DNA of 64,000 nucleotides from Devosia psychrophila. GTDB taxonomy: Bacteria; Pseudomonadota; Alphaproteobacteria; Rhizobiales; Devosiaceae. The position numbers and the translations under genes are program-made. The stretch is from NCBI RefSeq assembly GCF_000971275.1, contig NZ_LAPV01000159.1:55152-119151 (forward strand), in the 5' to 3' direction. Shown here in pieces: positions 28,235 through 36,361 of this stretch (position 1 is its first letter; the number at the start of each line of letters is the position of its first letter). Under the pieces are notes generated by a model. The model was not told where the DNA came from. It saw nothing but the letters and a program-made list of their open reading frames with translations, and made no database searches.

Positions 28235-28555
28235 TTGAGCGACATCCAATGCTACCGGCTCAGCCCCTCGGGGCTGAGCCTTTTCGTTCGCGTCACCCCC
28301 AACGCCGGGCGCGATGCGATCGAGGGCGTCGCGCTGCGCGATGATGGCACCGCGATGCTGCGCGTCCGGGTCAGTGCAGTGCCCGACAAAGGCAAAGCCA
28401 ATGCAGCGGTGATAGCATTGCTGGCCAAGGCGCTGGGTGTGCCGAAGTCATCCATCACCGTGACCAGCGGCGAGACCAGCCGGATGAAGACGCTGGCGGT
28501 GGTGGGCGATGGGCCGACGTTAATTGCGGCGCTTAGCAAAAATACCCCCACCTAA
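28235..28555 (+). CDS. DUF167 (YggU) family protein
   Basis: A 106-residue protein of the DUF167 family (LFVRVTPNAGRDAIEGV; LRVRVSAVPDKGKANAAVIALLAKALGVPKS; SGETSRMKTLAV). Its function is unknown. It starts at TTG 28235, 3 bp after the yggT stop, in the usual yggT-DUF167 pair. Its last codons (NTPT-stop) are read from the left arm of repeat A copy 2, so the repeat now provides the stop codon. Confidence 0.9.
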   Translation: MSDIQCYRLSPSGLSLFVRVTPNAGRDAIEGVALRDDGTAMLRVRVSAVPDKGKANAAVIALLAKALGVPKSSITVTSGETSRMKTLAVVGDGPTLIAALSKNTPT

Positions 28556-28662
28556 GCCTCCCCCTGAAAAGGGGGAGGGACTTATCCAGTTCTTGGCACC
28601 ATCTCGCAACATCCACTGCGCGGATTCCTCCCCCTCATCAGGGGGAGGCCAGGTGGGGGTAG
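28543..28662. repeat. Palindromic intergenic repeat A, copy 2
   Basis: A 120-bp element with the same organisation as copy 1: left arm TACCCCCACCTAAGCC, inner hairpin CTCCCCCTgaaaAGGGGGAG, a GTTCTTGGCACCAT core, then CCTCCCCCtcatcaGGGGGAGG and right arm AGGTGGGGGTAG. It overlaps the 3' end of the DUF167 gene by 13 bp and supplies its stop codon. The 259 bp from here to hppA show no gene. Confidence 0.9.
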
Positions 28663-28890
28663 CCGACAAGGACCCTTCCTGCTTCCCCCGCCATGCGGCC
28701 ATAGGCCTTATGGCCTTCTCACCTCCAGTCGCGCCACTGGCGCACTCCACCCCGCGGGACGGCTCGAAGCCGCGACAAAACATCGCAATCTCCATTGCTT
28801 AACCAATCAATCCGGCTAATCTCGCACATGGAGAGGGGCTCGTAGGAGGCGTGTCTTGGCTGGTTGGAGGACCTGTCGGGGCGCGGATGG

Positions 28891-28915
28891 GTCCCTCGAA
28901 GGAAACTAGAGGGAC
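28891..28915 (+). promoter_or_regulatory. Hairpin sequestering the hppA ribosome-binding site
   Basis: GTCCCTC (28891-28897) pairs perfectly with GAGGGAC (28909-28915), and the GAGGG of the right arm is the Shine-Dalgarno sequence 6 bp before the hppA ATG. TTTTCT follows. Folding would hide the ribosome site or, with the T-run, act as an attenuator. Confidence 0.5.
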
Positions 28916-28921
28916 TTTTCT

Positions 28922-31066
28922 ATGACTTTGGCACTCTGGCTGATCGTCGCTTGTGGCGCTCTGTCCATCGTCTATGGGGTGATCACCACCCGGCAATTGC
29001 TTGCTGCCGATGCCGGCAGCGCCCGTATGCAGGAAATCTCGGCAGCGGTCCGGGAAGGTGCATCAGCCTATCTCAAGCGTCAGTACACCACCATCGCCAT
29101 TGTCGGCGTCATCATCCTGATCGCGGCCTATTTCCTGCTCGGCATCTATGCCGCCATCGGCTTCCTGCTCGGCGCGGTGCTATCGGGCGCGGCGGGCTTT
29201 ATCGGCATGAACGTCTCGGTGCGGGCCAATGTGCGCGTCGCCCAGGCGGCGATTTCGTCACTGGCGCGTGGACTCGATCTCGCCTTCAAGTCGGGCGCTG
29301 TCACCGGCATGCTGGTCGCCGGTCTTGGCCTGCTCGGCGTCACCCTCTATTTCCTCGTGCTGACCCAGATGCTGGGTTTTGATCCGACCAGCCGTACCGT
29401 CATCGATGCGCTGGTGTCGCTGAGCTTCGGCGCCTCGCTGATTTCCATCTTTGCCCGTCTCGGCGGCGGCATCTTCACCAAAGGTGCCGATGTCGGCGGC
29501 GACATGGTGGGCAAGGTCGAGGCCGGCATTCCGGAAGACGATCCGCGCAACCCGGCGACCATTGCCGATAACGTCGGCGACAATGTTGGCGATTGCGCCG
29601 GCATGGCGGCCGACCTGTTCGAAACCTACGTGGTGACCATCGTCGCCACCATGGTGCTGGCCGCCATCATCCTGCCCGATGCCTTCAAGCTTGCCGGCAT
29701 GGTGCTGCCGCTGGCCATCGGCGGCGCCTGCGTCGTGACGTCCATCATTGGGACGTACTTCGTCAAGCTCGGTGCCGACAACAATATCATGGGCGCGCTG
29801 TACAAGGGCATCATCGCCACCGGCGTGCTGTCGCTGGTCGCGCTGCTGCCGGTGCTGTGGTTCGTGTTCGGCGATCTCAATGTCGAGATCGTTGCCACCG
29901 ACAAGACCTTCACCCCGTGGAGCCTGTTCTGGTGCGGCGTGGCGGGCCTCGTCATCACCGGCCTGATCATCGTCATCACCGAATATTACACCGGCACCAA
30001 TCGGCGCCCGGTCAATTCCATCGCCGAAGCCTCGGTCACCGGCCATGGCACCAACGTCATCCAGGGCCTCGCGGTATCGCTGGAATCCACCGCTCTGCCG
30101 GCGCTGGTTATCATCGCCGGCATCATCGTCACCTATAACCTCGCCGGCCTGTTCGGCATCGCCTTTGCCGTCGCCACCATGCTGGCGCTGGCCGGCATCG
30201 TCGTGGCCCTCGACGCCTTCGGCCCGGTCACCGACAATGCCGGCGGCATCGCCGAAATGGCCGGTCTCGACAAGGAAGTGCGCCACAATACCGACGCGCT
30301 TGACGCTGTCGGCAACACCACCAAGGCCGTCACCAAGGGCTATGCCATTGGCTCGGCCGGCCTCGGCGCGCTGGTGTTGTTCGCGGCGTACACGCAGGAC
30401 CTGATCTACTTCTCGGCCAATGCGGCGCCGGGCTCGTTCTTCGAAGGCCTCGGTCCGCTGACCTTCTCGCTGGCCGATCCCTATGTTGTGGTCGGCCTGC
30501 TGTTCGGCGGGCTGTTGCCCTTCCTGTTCAGCGGCATGTCGATGACCGCCGTGGGCCGCGCCGCCCAATCGGTGGTGGTCGAAGTGCGCCGCCAGTTCCG
30601 GGAACACCCCGGCATCATGCTCGGCACCGAAAAGCCCGATTATGGCCGGGCCGTCGACATGCTGACCAAGGCGGCGATCAAGGAAATGATCGTGCCGTCC
30701 CTCTTGCCGGTGTTGTCGCCGATCGTGGTGTTCTTCGTGATCTACTGGATCGCGGGCGCCGCAGCCGGCTTCTCGGCCCTTGGCGCCATGCTGATGGGCG
30801 TCATCGTCACCGGGCTCTTTGTGGCCATCTCGATGACCGCCGGCGGCGGCGCCTGGGACAACGCCAAGAAAAGCTTCGAAGACGGCTTCACCGACAGCCA
30901 AGGCGTCACCCACCACAAGGGAAGCGACGCCCACAAGGCCTCGGTCACCGGCGACACCGTCGGCGACCCCTACAAGGACACGGCCGGTCCCGCCGTGAAC
31001 CCGATGATCAAGATCACCAATATCGTGGCCCTGCTGCTGTTGGCGGTGCTGGCGCACTTGGGGTAG
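28922..31066 (+). CDS. hppA: Membrane-bound proton-translocating pyrophosphatase (K+-independent type)
   Basis: Inner-membrane pump that couples PPi hydrolysis to H+ export. The protein has 714 residues and about 16 helices. The PPi/Mg site block [13 protein letters not shown] near 190 and [25 protein letters not shown] after it are intact. [19 protein letters not shown] has Lys (about 468) where K+-dependent enzymes have Ala, so this should be the K+-independent class. Its ribosome site lies in a hairpin. Two hairpins follow the gene. Confidence 0.96.
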   Translation: MTLALWLIVACGALSIVYGVITTRQLLAADAGSARMQEISAAVREGASAYLKRQYTTIAIVGVIILIAAYFLLGIYAAIGFLLGAVLSGAAGFIGMNVSVRANVRVAQAAISSLARGLDLAFKSGAVTGMLVAGLGLLGVTLYFLVLTQMLGFDPTSRTVIDALVSLSFGASLISIFARLGGGIFTKGADVGGDMVGKVEAGIPEDDPRNPATIADNVGDNVGDCAGMAADLFETYVVTIVATMVLAAIILPDAFKLAGMVLPLAIGGACVVTSIIGTYFVKLGADNNIMGALYKGIIATGVLSLVALLPVLWFVFGDLNVEIVATDKTFTPWSLFWCGVAGLVITGLIIVITEYYTGTNRRPVNSIAEASVTGHGTNVIQGLAVSLESTALPALVIIAGIIVTYNLAGLFGIAFAVATMLALAGIVVALDAFGPVTDNAGGIAEMAGLDKEVRHNTDALDAVGNTTKAVTKGYAIGSAGLGALVLFAAYTQDLIYFSANAAPGSFFEGLGPLTFSLADPYVVVGLLFGGLLPFLFSGMSMTAVGRAAQSVVVEVRRQFREHPGIMLGTEKPDYGRAVDMLTKAAIKEMIVPSLLPVLSPIVVFFVIYWIAGAAAGFSALGAMLMGVIVTGLFVAISMTAGGGAWDNAKKSFEDGFTDSQGVTHHKGSDAHKASVTGDTVGDPYKDTAGPAVNPMIKITNIVALLLLAVLAHLG

Positions 31067-31078
31067 GCGCGAATGCAG

Positions 31079-31157
31079 CCCTCGTGGTGCGCTAGTCAAA
31101 CCACGAGGGCGGACGGATCAAGCGGGCCCCGGGGGAAACTCCGGGCCTTGTTTATTT
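31079..31157 (+). terminator. Hairpins after hppA
   Basis: The first hairpin is CCCTCGTGGT / ACCACGAGGG (31079-31109). A second, GGCCCcGG / CCGGGCC (about 31125-31148), is followed by TTGTTTATTT. The second looks like the terminator, and its T-tract overlaps the stop codon of the convergent gene. Confidence 0.75.
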
Positions 31158-31496
31158 ATCCAGTCCATAAAATTCCTGGTCATGTCCGATCAACAGGTCC
31201 CGAGCCCCCTTCGGCAGCGGAAAGCCATAACCCAGCCATGGCTTGAGCCACCACAAAGTTCGGTCGTGATGCGGCTTGCTCAGGTAAAGCTCGGTGCCAA
31301 TTTTCTCGATTGCCCCATGCAGCGCAGCGATTGCGTCATTGCCGACGCTATGACTTTTCACCATGCCCTCCGGCCAATCGATCTCATAACGGGCATGGAA
31401 CATGGTGTCGTAGGGCTCCGGCAGGTAGAGCCGGATTTCGACGGGTACAGGGCCGCTACTGGTGTCGATGGTCAACGTTCTCGCTCCGGCAAGCAT
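31152..31496 (-). CDS. Small conserved protein, DUF6968-like
   Basis: A 114-residue cytoplasmic protein. The pattern ARTLTIDTSSGPVPVEIRLYLPEP, then YEIDWPEGMVKSHSVGNDAIAALHGAIEKIGTELYLS, resembles the DUF6968 family (tentative, from memory of the family pattern). It has a long Trp-containing C-terminus (LWWLKPWLGYGFPLPKGARDLLIGHD). The ATG at 31496 is used because the open frame upstream crosses repeat B. It stands alone between hppA and the repeat. Confidence 0.55.
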   Translation of the reverse strand: MLAGARTLTIDTSSGPVPVEIRLYLPEPYDTMFHARYEIDWPEGMVKSHSVGNDAIAALHGAIEKIGTELYLSKPHHDRTLWWLKPWLGYGFPLPKGARDLLIGHDQEFYGLDK

Positions 31497-31583
31497 CAAG
31501 AATCTCCAATATGGAAGAAGGGTGGAATGAGATTGCCCTTCATGCAGGCGGTCATCCTTGATCTGGACTGATCCGCACAGAAT

Positions 31584-31719
31584 GGACTTGATCCGGGATC
31601 CATCCTGAGATCCATCCCCGCGCCGCCAGATCGTGGTGGTCGTTCCAGCTACCTTGCGGCTACGGCCCCATCTCAAGATGGTTCCCGGCCCTTGCCGGGA
31701 TGACATCGTGGGTGGGATG
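31584..31719. repeat. Palindromic intergenic repeat B, copy 1
   Basis: An element of about 136 bp in the 321-bp gap between the DUF6968-like and NmrA-like genes, which has no gene. It begins GGACTTGATCCGGGATCCATC and ends GATGACATCGTGGGTGGGAT. Its right end is the reverse complement of the left end of copy 2 (32810-32945), so the two copies lie in opposite or palindromic orientation. Confidence 0.75.
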
Positions 31720-31817
31720 AGAGCGTGGCAAGGTTGCCAACTGCTTTGTCTGATCGCCTCGCCCCTCAGCTGGGAGATCGGCGCGCAGCGGCTGGCGAAG
31801 CTTTTCGACGCCCTTAC

Positions 31818-32723
31818 TTACCCCCGCGCCAGCATCCGGGCGACCACGTCCCGCACCCTGGTCCAGCGCACGTCCGGAAACATCCCATTATCCACCGGCT
31901 CTAGCTTGGCCCTGCCGCTCGACATGTTGCGGATGTATTGCATCTGCTGCCAGCGGGGGAATTCCTCGTTTTCGCCGCCAGGATCCGCGGCGCGGGTTTT
32001 GTCGATGGCGGCACCCAGCTCGCCGATGCTGCCGGCGCGGTTGAGGGCGAAGGACTTGCCCGTCATCTCGCTGCCGAGCGCTGCCAGGGCCTTGGCGTCA
32101 AGCGTATCGCCGGCGACACGCACATAGCGCTCTGCCTGGGGCGCCAGGGCGGTCAGTGCGGTGACCTCAGCGGTGTCGTCCATGGTGGTGAAATCGAGCA
32201 ACTGGTCAGGCTCGCCCCAATAGGTGGTGCTCTGCTGGCGCAGGTCGATCAGGGGATTACCGTAGGCCAGGATGTCGGTGAACATGCCGTTGAGCACCGA
32301 CACAGCCTCTATTGGCGCCTTGTCGAGCTTTTCGGAAAACTCACGCCGCAGGTCGAAATTGCGATTGGGCTCGTCGGCGGTCTTGGTGAAGTCGGCCGCA
32401 TAATCCGACGGCATGAAGCGCTTTACCCCGGCGTGCACTGCGGCAGCCAGCAGGCGGCTTTGCGCGTCGATGATCACCGGCCGCAGACCATTCAGCGCCG
32501 ACACGACGACATCGGCGCCCTTCAAGGCTGAAACCAAGCCCGCCTGATCGGCCAGATCGACCTTGATAATGCGGGCGCCATCAGCCTCGAGCGCCGCCAG
32601 CTTGTCCGGGTCAGCCTCCGGCCGCACCAGCGCCCAGACCTCGGCCCCATTGCGCCGCAGCGCCTTGACGATGCGGCCACCCAAATTGCCGGTAGCCCCG
32701 GCGACGGCGATTGTCGATGTCAT
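31818..32723 (-). CDS. NmrA-like NAD(P)-binding protein
   Basis: A 301-residue atypical short-chain dehydrogenase. The dinucleotide motif is AVAGATGNLGGRIVKAL (6-22), followed by VVSALNGLRPVIIDAQSRLLAAAVHAGVKRFMPSDYAADF, with a SDYA-type site in place of YxxxK. NmrA and isoflavone-reductase-like relatives are redox sensors or reductases of aromatic compounds, and I cannot choose between these. The gene stands alone between two repeat-bearing gaps. Confidence 0.85.
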   Translation of the reverse strand: MTSTIAVAGATGNLGGRIVKALRRNGAEVWALVRPEADPDKLAALEADGARIIKVDLADQAGLVSALKGADVVVSALNGLRPVIIDAQSRLLAAAVHAGVKRFMPSDYAADFTKTADEPNRNFDLRREFSEKLDKAPIEAVSVLNGMFTDILAYGNPLIDLRQQSTTYWGEPDQLLDFTTMDDTAEVTALTALAPQAERYVRVAGDTLDAKALAALGSEMTGKSFALNRAGSIGELGAAIDKTRAADPGGENEEFPRWQQMQYIRNMSSGRAKLEPVDNGMFPDVRWTRVRDVVARMLARG

Positions 32724-32809
32724 GAAAAGTACCTGTGTTATGTGCTTTCAACGCGGGGCAGGGGCGCCGGTTGCGTTGAACGATAATGGGATTGGGTGCA
32801 TCCCACATC

Positions 32810-32945
32810 CATCCCACCCCCGATGTCATCCCGGACTTGATCCGGGACCCATCCCGAGATTTATTCACAAACCGCCAGACCGCGGTGCTCATCCCGGCAC
32901 TTCTCGGCCGCGGCCCAATATCGAGGATGACATTGGGGTAGTGGG
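32810..32945. repeat. Palindromic intergenic repeat B, copy 2
   Basis: Starts CATCCCACCCCCGATGTCAT, continues with CCGGACTTGATCCGGGACCC and ends GAGGATGACATTGGGGTAGT. It shares the GGACTTGATCCGGGAyCCATCC and GCCAGA segments with copy 1. The GGACTTGATCCGGGA core is a recurrent intergenic motif in Hyphomicrobiales (general knowledge). Confidence 0.75.
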
Positions 32946-32954
32946 CAGGAAGCA

Positions 32955-33073
32955 TACCCCCACCCAACCTCCCCCTGAAAAGGGGGAGGAGCTGATCCAG
33001 TTTGTGGCACCATCAACCGACGACCGCCGGCCGTATTCCTCCCCCTTTCCAGGGGGAGGCGAGGTGGGGGGTA
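32955..33073. repeat. Palindromic intergenic repeat A, copy 3
   Basis: A 119-bp copy directly abutting repeat B copy 2. The arms are TACCCCCACCCAACC and GGCGAGGTGGGGGGTA, with inner hairpins CTCCCCCTgaaaAGGGGGAG and CCTCCCCCtttccaGGGGGAGG. The core GTTTGTGGCACCATC matches copy 2 closely. Confidence 0.9.
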
Positions 33074-33489
33074 TTCTTCCTCAGCTAAACTTATCCCCTC
33101 CCCCCATGCCATCCAGCATAATCCCCCCATCTTCCGGGATACGAGCGGCGCTGCAGCGACCGGTGTCCGGATTGACGGTTGGGAGGGAGAAGGTCGCGCT
33201 TCGCCCTGGGCTGAGCGGAGGTGACAATCGGGCGGGCGCTAAGGCAAACGCTGGGGTCACGATCTGCCTTCCGATAAAATCCCGACGCCCCGAGGCGGCT
33301 TTCGTCTCACTACTATTACTACCTACGAGGCGGTTGCCGTCTCGGGGCCCGCTCGTTCTTCTGCACCGGAGGTCATTCGACCGTCCGGGCACCCGTGTTG
33401 AATATTCGCCGCAGCCTTGTCTAAGCCTTCCCATCTCGCTCGTCGCTTGATCAGATGGGGCCCACACTGGCGCCTTGGGGAGAAATCAA

Positions 33490-34044
33490 ATGCGTAAAGT
33501 CACAGCCGGGTTATTCTATTCCGTCGATGGTGTCGCCGAGGCGCCGAACCTGTTCCAGTTTGACAGCTTCGACGCTGAGCTGGGCACGCTGCTGACTGCC
33601 GTCATGGCCGATGTCGATACGGTGCTGATGGGCCGAAAGGGCTACGAGGAATGGGCCGGCTATTGGCCCAATGCCAGCCAGGATGAGGATTTCGGCAGCT
33701 TCATCAACAATGTGCCCAAATTCGTCGCCTCGAGGACGCTCAAGCCGGCTGACCTGACCTGGAGCAATTCCACGCTGATCGAAGGCGATCTCGAGGGCTT
33801 CGTGCGCGATCTCAAGAGAAAACCGGGCGGTACCATCTCGGCCATGGCCGGCATGTCGCTGGTGCGGCAGTTGTTGATCGGCGGCTTGATGGATGAACTG
33901 ACCCTGATCATTCATCCGGTGGTGGCGGGTCATGGCCGCCGCCTGTTCGACGAAAGCACGCCACGTACCCGGCTTGCACTGGTCAGCAGCCAGCAGACCA
34001 GCAAGGGCAATATGGTGCTGACCTACAGCAAGAAGTCGGGATAG
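33490..34044 (+). CDS. Dihydrofolate reductase family protein (RibD C-terminal fold)
   Basis: A 184-residue protein of the RibD C-terminal/DHFR-like family (KVTAGLFYSVDGVAEAP; VLMGRKGYEEWAGYWP; LKRKPGGTISAMAGMSLVRQLLIGGLMDELTLIIHPVVAGHGRRLF). These are NADPH-binding reductases of mostly unknown substrate, not true DHFR. The ATG at 33490 is preferred over a TTG five codons upstream; AGAAA lies before it. The neighbouring MarR gene is convergent. Confidence 0.88.
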   Translation: MRKVTAGLFYSVDGVAEAPNLFQFDSFDAELGTLLTAVMADVDTVLMGRKGYEEWAGYWPNASQDEDFGSFINNVPKFVASRTLKPADLTWSNSTLIEGDLEGFVRDLKRKPGGTISAMAGMSLVRQLLIGGLMDELTLIIHPVVAGHGRRLFDESTPRTRLALVSSQQTSKGNMVLTYSKKSG

Positions 34045-34049
34045 GTGGC

Positions 34050-34499
34050 TCAATTGCCCAGCGCGCCATCCTGGGCTTCAAGCACCCGAATAACGCGACC
34101 GAGCAGGGCGATGAACTGACGCCGCTCGTCGGGGACGAGCTGTTCCAGCGCCAGCTCGTTGATGGCGCTGACGACGCGCTCCACTGTTTCGATCTTGCCC
34201 TGTGCCAGCGGCGTCAGCGCTACCAGCGCGCTGCGTTTATCCTCGGGGTCGCGGGTTCGGATTATCATGGCGTCGCGCTCCATGCGGTTGAGTGTGGCAG
34301 CCATGGTGGGTTGTTCCACCGCAGCGCGGCGGGCAAGTTCCTTCTGAGTGAGGGCGCTGCCATCGGCCAGGGCGAACAGCACCGGCATATAGGCTGGGGC
34401 GATGCCGCTGGGGGCAAGCTGGCGCTCCAGCTCCCGGGCAAACAGGCGAGCAGCCCAGTTGGTCATATAGCCGGCCGAGCTCTCGCGGGTCAGGGCCAT
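34050..34499 (-). CDS. MarR family transcriptional regulator
   Basis: A 149-residue winged-helix regulator: N-terminal SSAGYMTNWAARLFARELERQL, HTH ALTQKELARRAAVEQPTMAATLNRME (about 50-75), wing RDPEDKRSALVALT. The start at 34499 keeps the conserved SAGY segment but leaves only 4 bp to an operator palindrome, so the mRNA may be almost leaderless; an internal ATG at 34466 is the alternative. Two identical-type palindromes in the divergent promoter suggest control of itself and of the facing cytochrome gene. Confidence 0.9.
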   Translation of the reverse strand: MALTRESSAGYMTNWAARLFARELERQLAPSGIAPAYMPVLFALADGSALTQKELARRAAVEQPTMAATLNRMERDAMIIRTRDPEDKRSALVALTPLAQGKIETVERVVSAINELALEQLVPDERRQFIALLGRVIRVLEAQDGALGN

Positions 34500-34503
34500 T
34501 TAC

Positions 34504-34535
34504 ATAGCTTGCTATCTAAAAACATAGCGTGCTAT
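34504..34535. promoter_or_regulatory. Twin MarR-type operators over a divergent promoter
   Basis: ATAGCTTGCTAT (34504-34515) and ATAGCGTGCTAT (34524-34535) are near-identical palindromes with centres 20 bp apart, i.e. on the same DNA face. A plus-strand promoter is threaded through them: -35 TTGCTA (34509-34514), 17 bp, -10 CTATAT (34532-34537). Bound repressor would cover both elements. Confidence 0.75.
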
Positions 34536-34571
34536 ATATCGCCTGATCGGTTTCGCCGCAAGGAGAATGCC

Positions 34572-34874
34572 ATGAGCGCCAAGAGCAGTCCCACCTGCTA
34601 TGGCACTGTCGCAATAACCATTCCACTGGCTGACGGCCATCGCCATATTCGGCATGCTGATCAGCGGGCTGGCCGAGGCCAATGCGACCGATCCTGAAAC
34701 GCAGTTCACCCTGCTGCGCGGCTACGCCATCATTTGCAGCCTGATTGGCGTTGTGACGGTGCATGGCATCGTCGCCCGCGTATTGATCGCTCTGCTGATC
34801 GGCCATATCGGCGCCGCGCTATACCACCAGTCAAGCGCGATCGCCTGTTGGCCCGGATCGGACTGGATCGCTAG
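34572..34874 (+). pseudogene. Decayed cytochrome b561 gene
   Basis: Starts MSAKSSPTCYGTVAITI and should continue HWLTAIAIFGMLISGLAEAN, but one extra C (CC at 34623-34624) breaks the frame. The second frame then carries the helix-1/2 part (TDPETQFTLLRGYAIICSLIGVVTV) joined directly to the last helix (HGIVARVLIALLIGHIGAALYHQ), so the central helices are deleted. A third shift separates this from the tail VKRDRLLARIGLDR and the stop at 34872-34874. The parts match the diheme b561 family, a membrane electron-transfer protein of about 180 residues. Promoter and operators look intact. Confidence 0.8.
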
Positions 34875-35050
34875 CGGCGCCGTACCCAATAAACTATCCC
34901 CGCGCCGGCCAGGGCGACGATAATGCCAATGTAAAGCCATTGGCTCTGGCCGGACATAACGCTGCCGCCGATTATATTGCTGCCTTGCAGGATCCAGAGC
35001 AAGCCGACCAAAATCAGCAGTGCTCCGGCAATTGTCCCAAACAGTTTCAC
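34871..35050 (-). CDS. Small two-helix membrane protein
   Basis: A 59-residue protein, GTG start at 35050 with GGGGAG 7 bp upstream. The first helix is KLFGTIAGALLILVGLLWILQG, then NIIGGSVMSGQSQW, then a second helix YIGIIVALAGAGIVYWV and RRR at the C-terminus. The pattern (LLWILQG-N-I-x-G-S-xM-G) belongs to a widespread small membrane family without a known function. Its stop shares the CTAG palindrome with the stop of the facing pseudogene. Confidence 0.8.
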   Translation of the reverse strand: MKLFGTIAGALLILVGLLWILQGSNIIGGSVMSGQSQWLYIGIIVALAGAGIVYWVRRR

Positions 35051-35101
35051 GGCGTGCTCCCCAAAGCCGCAGCCTGCGCCTCGGCCGGGGGGCAGGGCAA
35101 A

Positions 35102-35704
35102 TCACGAAGTCGCGGAGAGCCGGGCAAAGGCCGAGTGGGGACGGGAAAGGGCAACTGAAATAGCCGTAACGCAATCCGCGGGGCTCATGGTGCCGGTATC
35201 GACCTCAAGGTCGTAAATTCCCGGCATATGCACCGCAGCCTGCCAGCGCTGCACCGGTTCGGGCACCGCGTCGCCGCCGGCATAAAAGCCGCCCTGCGGA
35301 TCGGCATTGCGCCGCGCCATGATGGTCTCGATCGGGCAGCGGACGCCAACGAACAGTACATCCAGCTCGCCCAAAATCCGGGCGCATTGCGGCAGGATGT
35401 TGAGCGGTCGGGAATAGAAGTCGTGATGGCCGACATCGACGACCACGTCGAAACCATGTGCGGCATGGGCGGCGATGCTCTCGTACAGCGCCAGATAAAG
35501 CCGCACCACCGAGGGTTCCAGCTCCGGCCGCTCGCCGCCTGGCCGCAAGCCTATCCCCGGCCGCAGCGCCTCCGGTAAACTCCGGTTCTGGGCATCGACA
35601 CCCAGATTGATCCAGTGGCCGGGCGGGGTCTCCTGCATGGCCTTGGCGATGGAGGATTTCCCGGAGCGCGGCGCGCCGTTGAGGATGACGACGTGGCCGC
35701 TCAC
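35102..35704 (-). CDS. Chloramphenicol phosphotransferase-like P-loop kinase
   Basis: A 200-residue protein of the CPT family: Walker A ILNGAPRSGKSS (7-18), WINLGVDAQ, a VVVDVGHHDFYSR block with the acidic centre, and VLFVGVRCPIETIMARRNADPQGGF typical of CPT-like kinases. Streptomyces CPT phosphorylates chloramphenicol. Chromosomal relatives such as this one have unknown substrates, so a resistance role is not implied. Its ATG overlaps nothing; ppa starts far upstream and ends 6 bp before it, so they may be co-transcribed. Confidence 0.8.
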   Translation of the reverse strand: MSGHVVILNGAPRSGKSSIAKAMQETPPGHWINLGVDAQNRSLPEALRPGIGLRPGGERPELEPSVVRLYLALYESIAAHAAHGFDVVVDVGHHDFYSRPLNILPQCARILGELDVLFVGVRCPIETIMARRNADPQGGFYAGGDAVPEPVQRWQAAVHMPGIYDLEVDTGTMSPADCVTAISVALSRPHSAFARLSATS

Positions 35705-35710
35705 CTGGCG

Positions 35711-36244
35711 CTACTTCGACTTGTTGTGCAGCTCGATGGAATCGAGAATCACCTTCTTGGCGTCCTCATAGCCACCGACATGGGAAATCTTGGCCCACTT
35801 GCCGGGCTCGAGATCCTTGTAGTGGGTAAAGAAATGCTTGACGCGCTCGACCTGGATTTCCTGCATGTCGCCGATGTCCTTGATGGAATCATACATCTTG
35901 GTCAGCTTGGAAACCGGCACGGCGAGAATTTTTTCATCCTGGCCGCCATCGTCTTCCATGAACAGCACGCCGAACGGGCGGCAGCGCACCACTGCGCCGG
36001 GAAACAAAGGACGCGAGTTCATCACGATGACGTCGAGCGCATCGCCATCGCCGCACAAGGTATGCGGCACGAAGCCGTAATTGCCGGGGTAACGCATCGG
36101 CGTATAGAGGAAACGATCGACGAACAGGGCGCCGCTGGCCTTGTCAATTTCGTACTTGATGGGCTCGCCACCCATCGGCACTTCGATGATGACATTGAGG
36201 TCGTCGGGGGGATTCTTGCCGGTTGGAATGGCGTCGATGTTCAT
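35711..36244 (-). CDS. ppa: Inorganic pyrophosphatase (soluble, family I)
   Basis: Hydrolyses PPi to phosphate in the cytoplasm. The protein has 177 residues with the family I pattern: [19 protein letters not shown], the metal-binding signature [10 protein letters not shown] (about 65-74, Asp residues intact), [15 protein letters not shown] and a [12 protein letters not shown] tail. The ATG at 36244 is well placed. This window therefore carries both the soluble and the membrane-bound (hppA) enzymes. Confidence 0.96.
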   Translation of the reverse strand: MNIDAIPTGKNPPDDLNVIIEVPMGGEPIKYEIDKASGALFVDRFLYTPMRYPGNYGFVPHTLCGDGDALDVIVMNSRPLFPGAVVRCRPFGVLFMEDDGGQDEKILAVPVSKLTKMYDSIKDIGDMQEIQVERVKHFFTHYKDLEPGKWAKISHVGGYEDAKKVILDSIELHNKSK

Positions 36245-36361
36245 GGCTTCAGCTCTCGTTCATCGGGGAGGCGACAAAGTCGCTGGCGTTGTGCCCACAA
36301 CAGGCCGCAAAGGCAAGCCAGTTTGGCACGAGAGCAGTCCTTCCAATACAAGCGAGGCAAG

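Larger units (their letters stand above)
32724..33489. other. Gene-free repeat-rich gap (766 bp)
   Basis: No credible gene on either strand. It contains repeat B copy 2, repeat A copy 3, and beyond them (33280-33360) two similar tandem hairpins, GAGGCGG-cttt-CGTCTC and GAGGCGG-ttg-CCGTCTC. An open frame of 295 codons across the region is low-complexity, reads through both palindromes and is rejected. The promoter of the DHFR-like gene must lie at its right end. Confidence 0.7.

Noticed and set aside
28520..28802. Frames of about 90 codons on both strands downstream of DUF167
   Set aside because: Half of each is encoded by repeat A copy 2; the PPP/GGG-rich stretches are the translated hairpins.
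29258..31099. A 613-codon open frame antisense to hppA
   Set aside because: Histidine- and glycine-rich translation with no family; an artefact of the high GC of the hppA reading frame on the other strand.
32563..33450. A 295-codon frame across the repeat-rich gap
   Set aside because: It begins inside the NmrA-like gene on the other strand and reads through both palindromic repeat elements; the sequence is not protein-like.
35102..35704. Antibiotic-resistance gene (chloramphenicol phosphotransferase)
   Set aside because: Only the general P-loop kinase family is supported; chromosomal members have unknown substrates, so resistance is not claimed.
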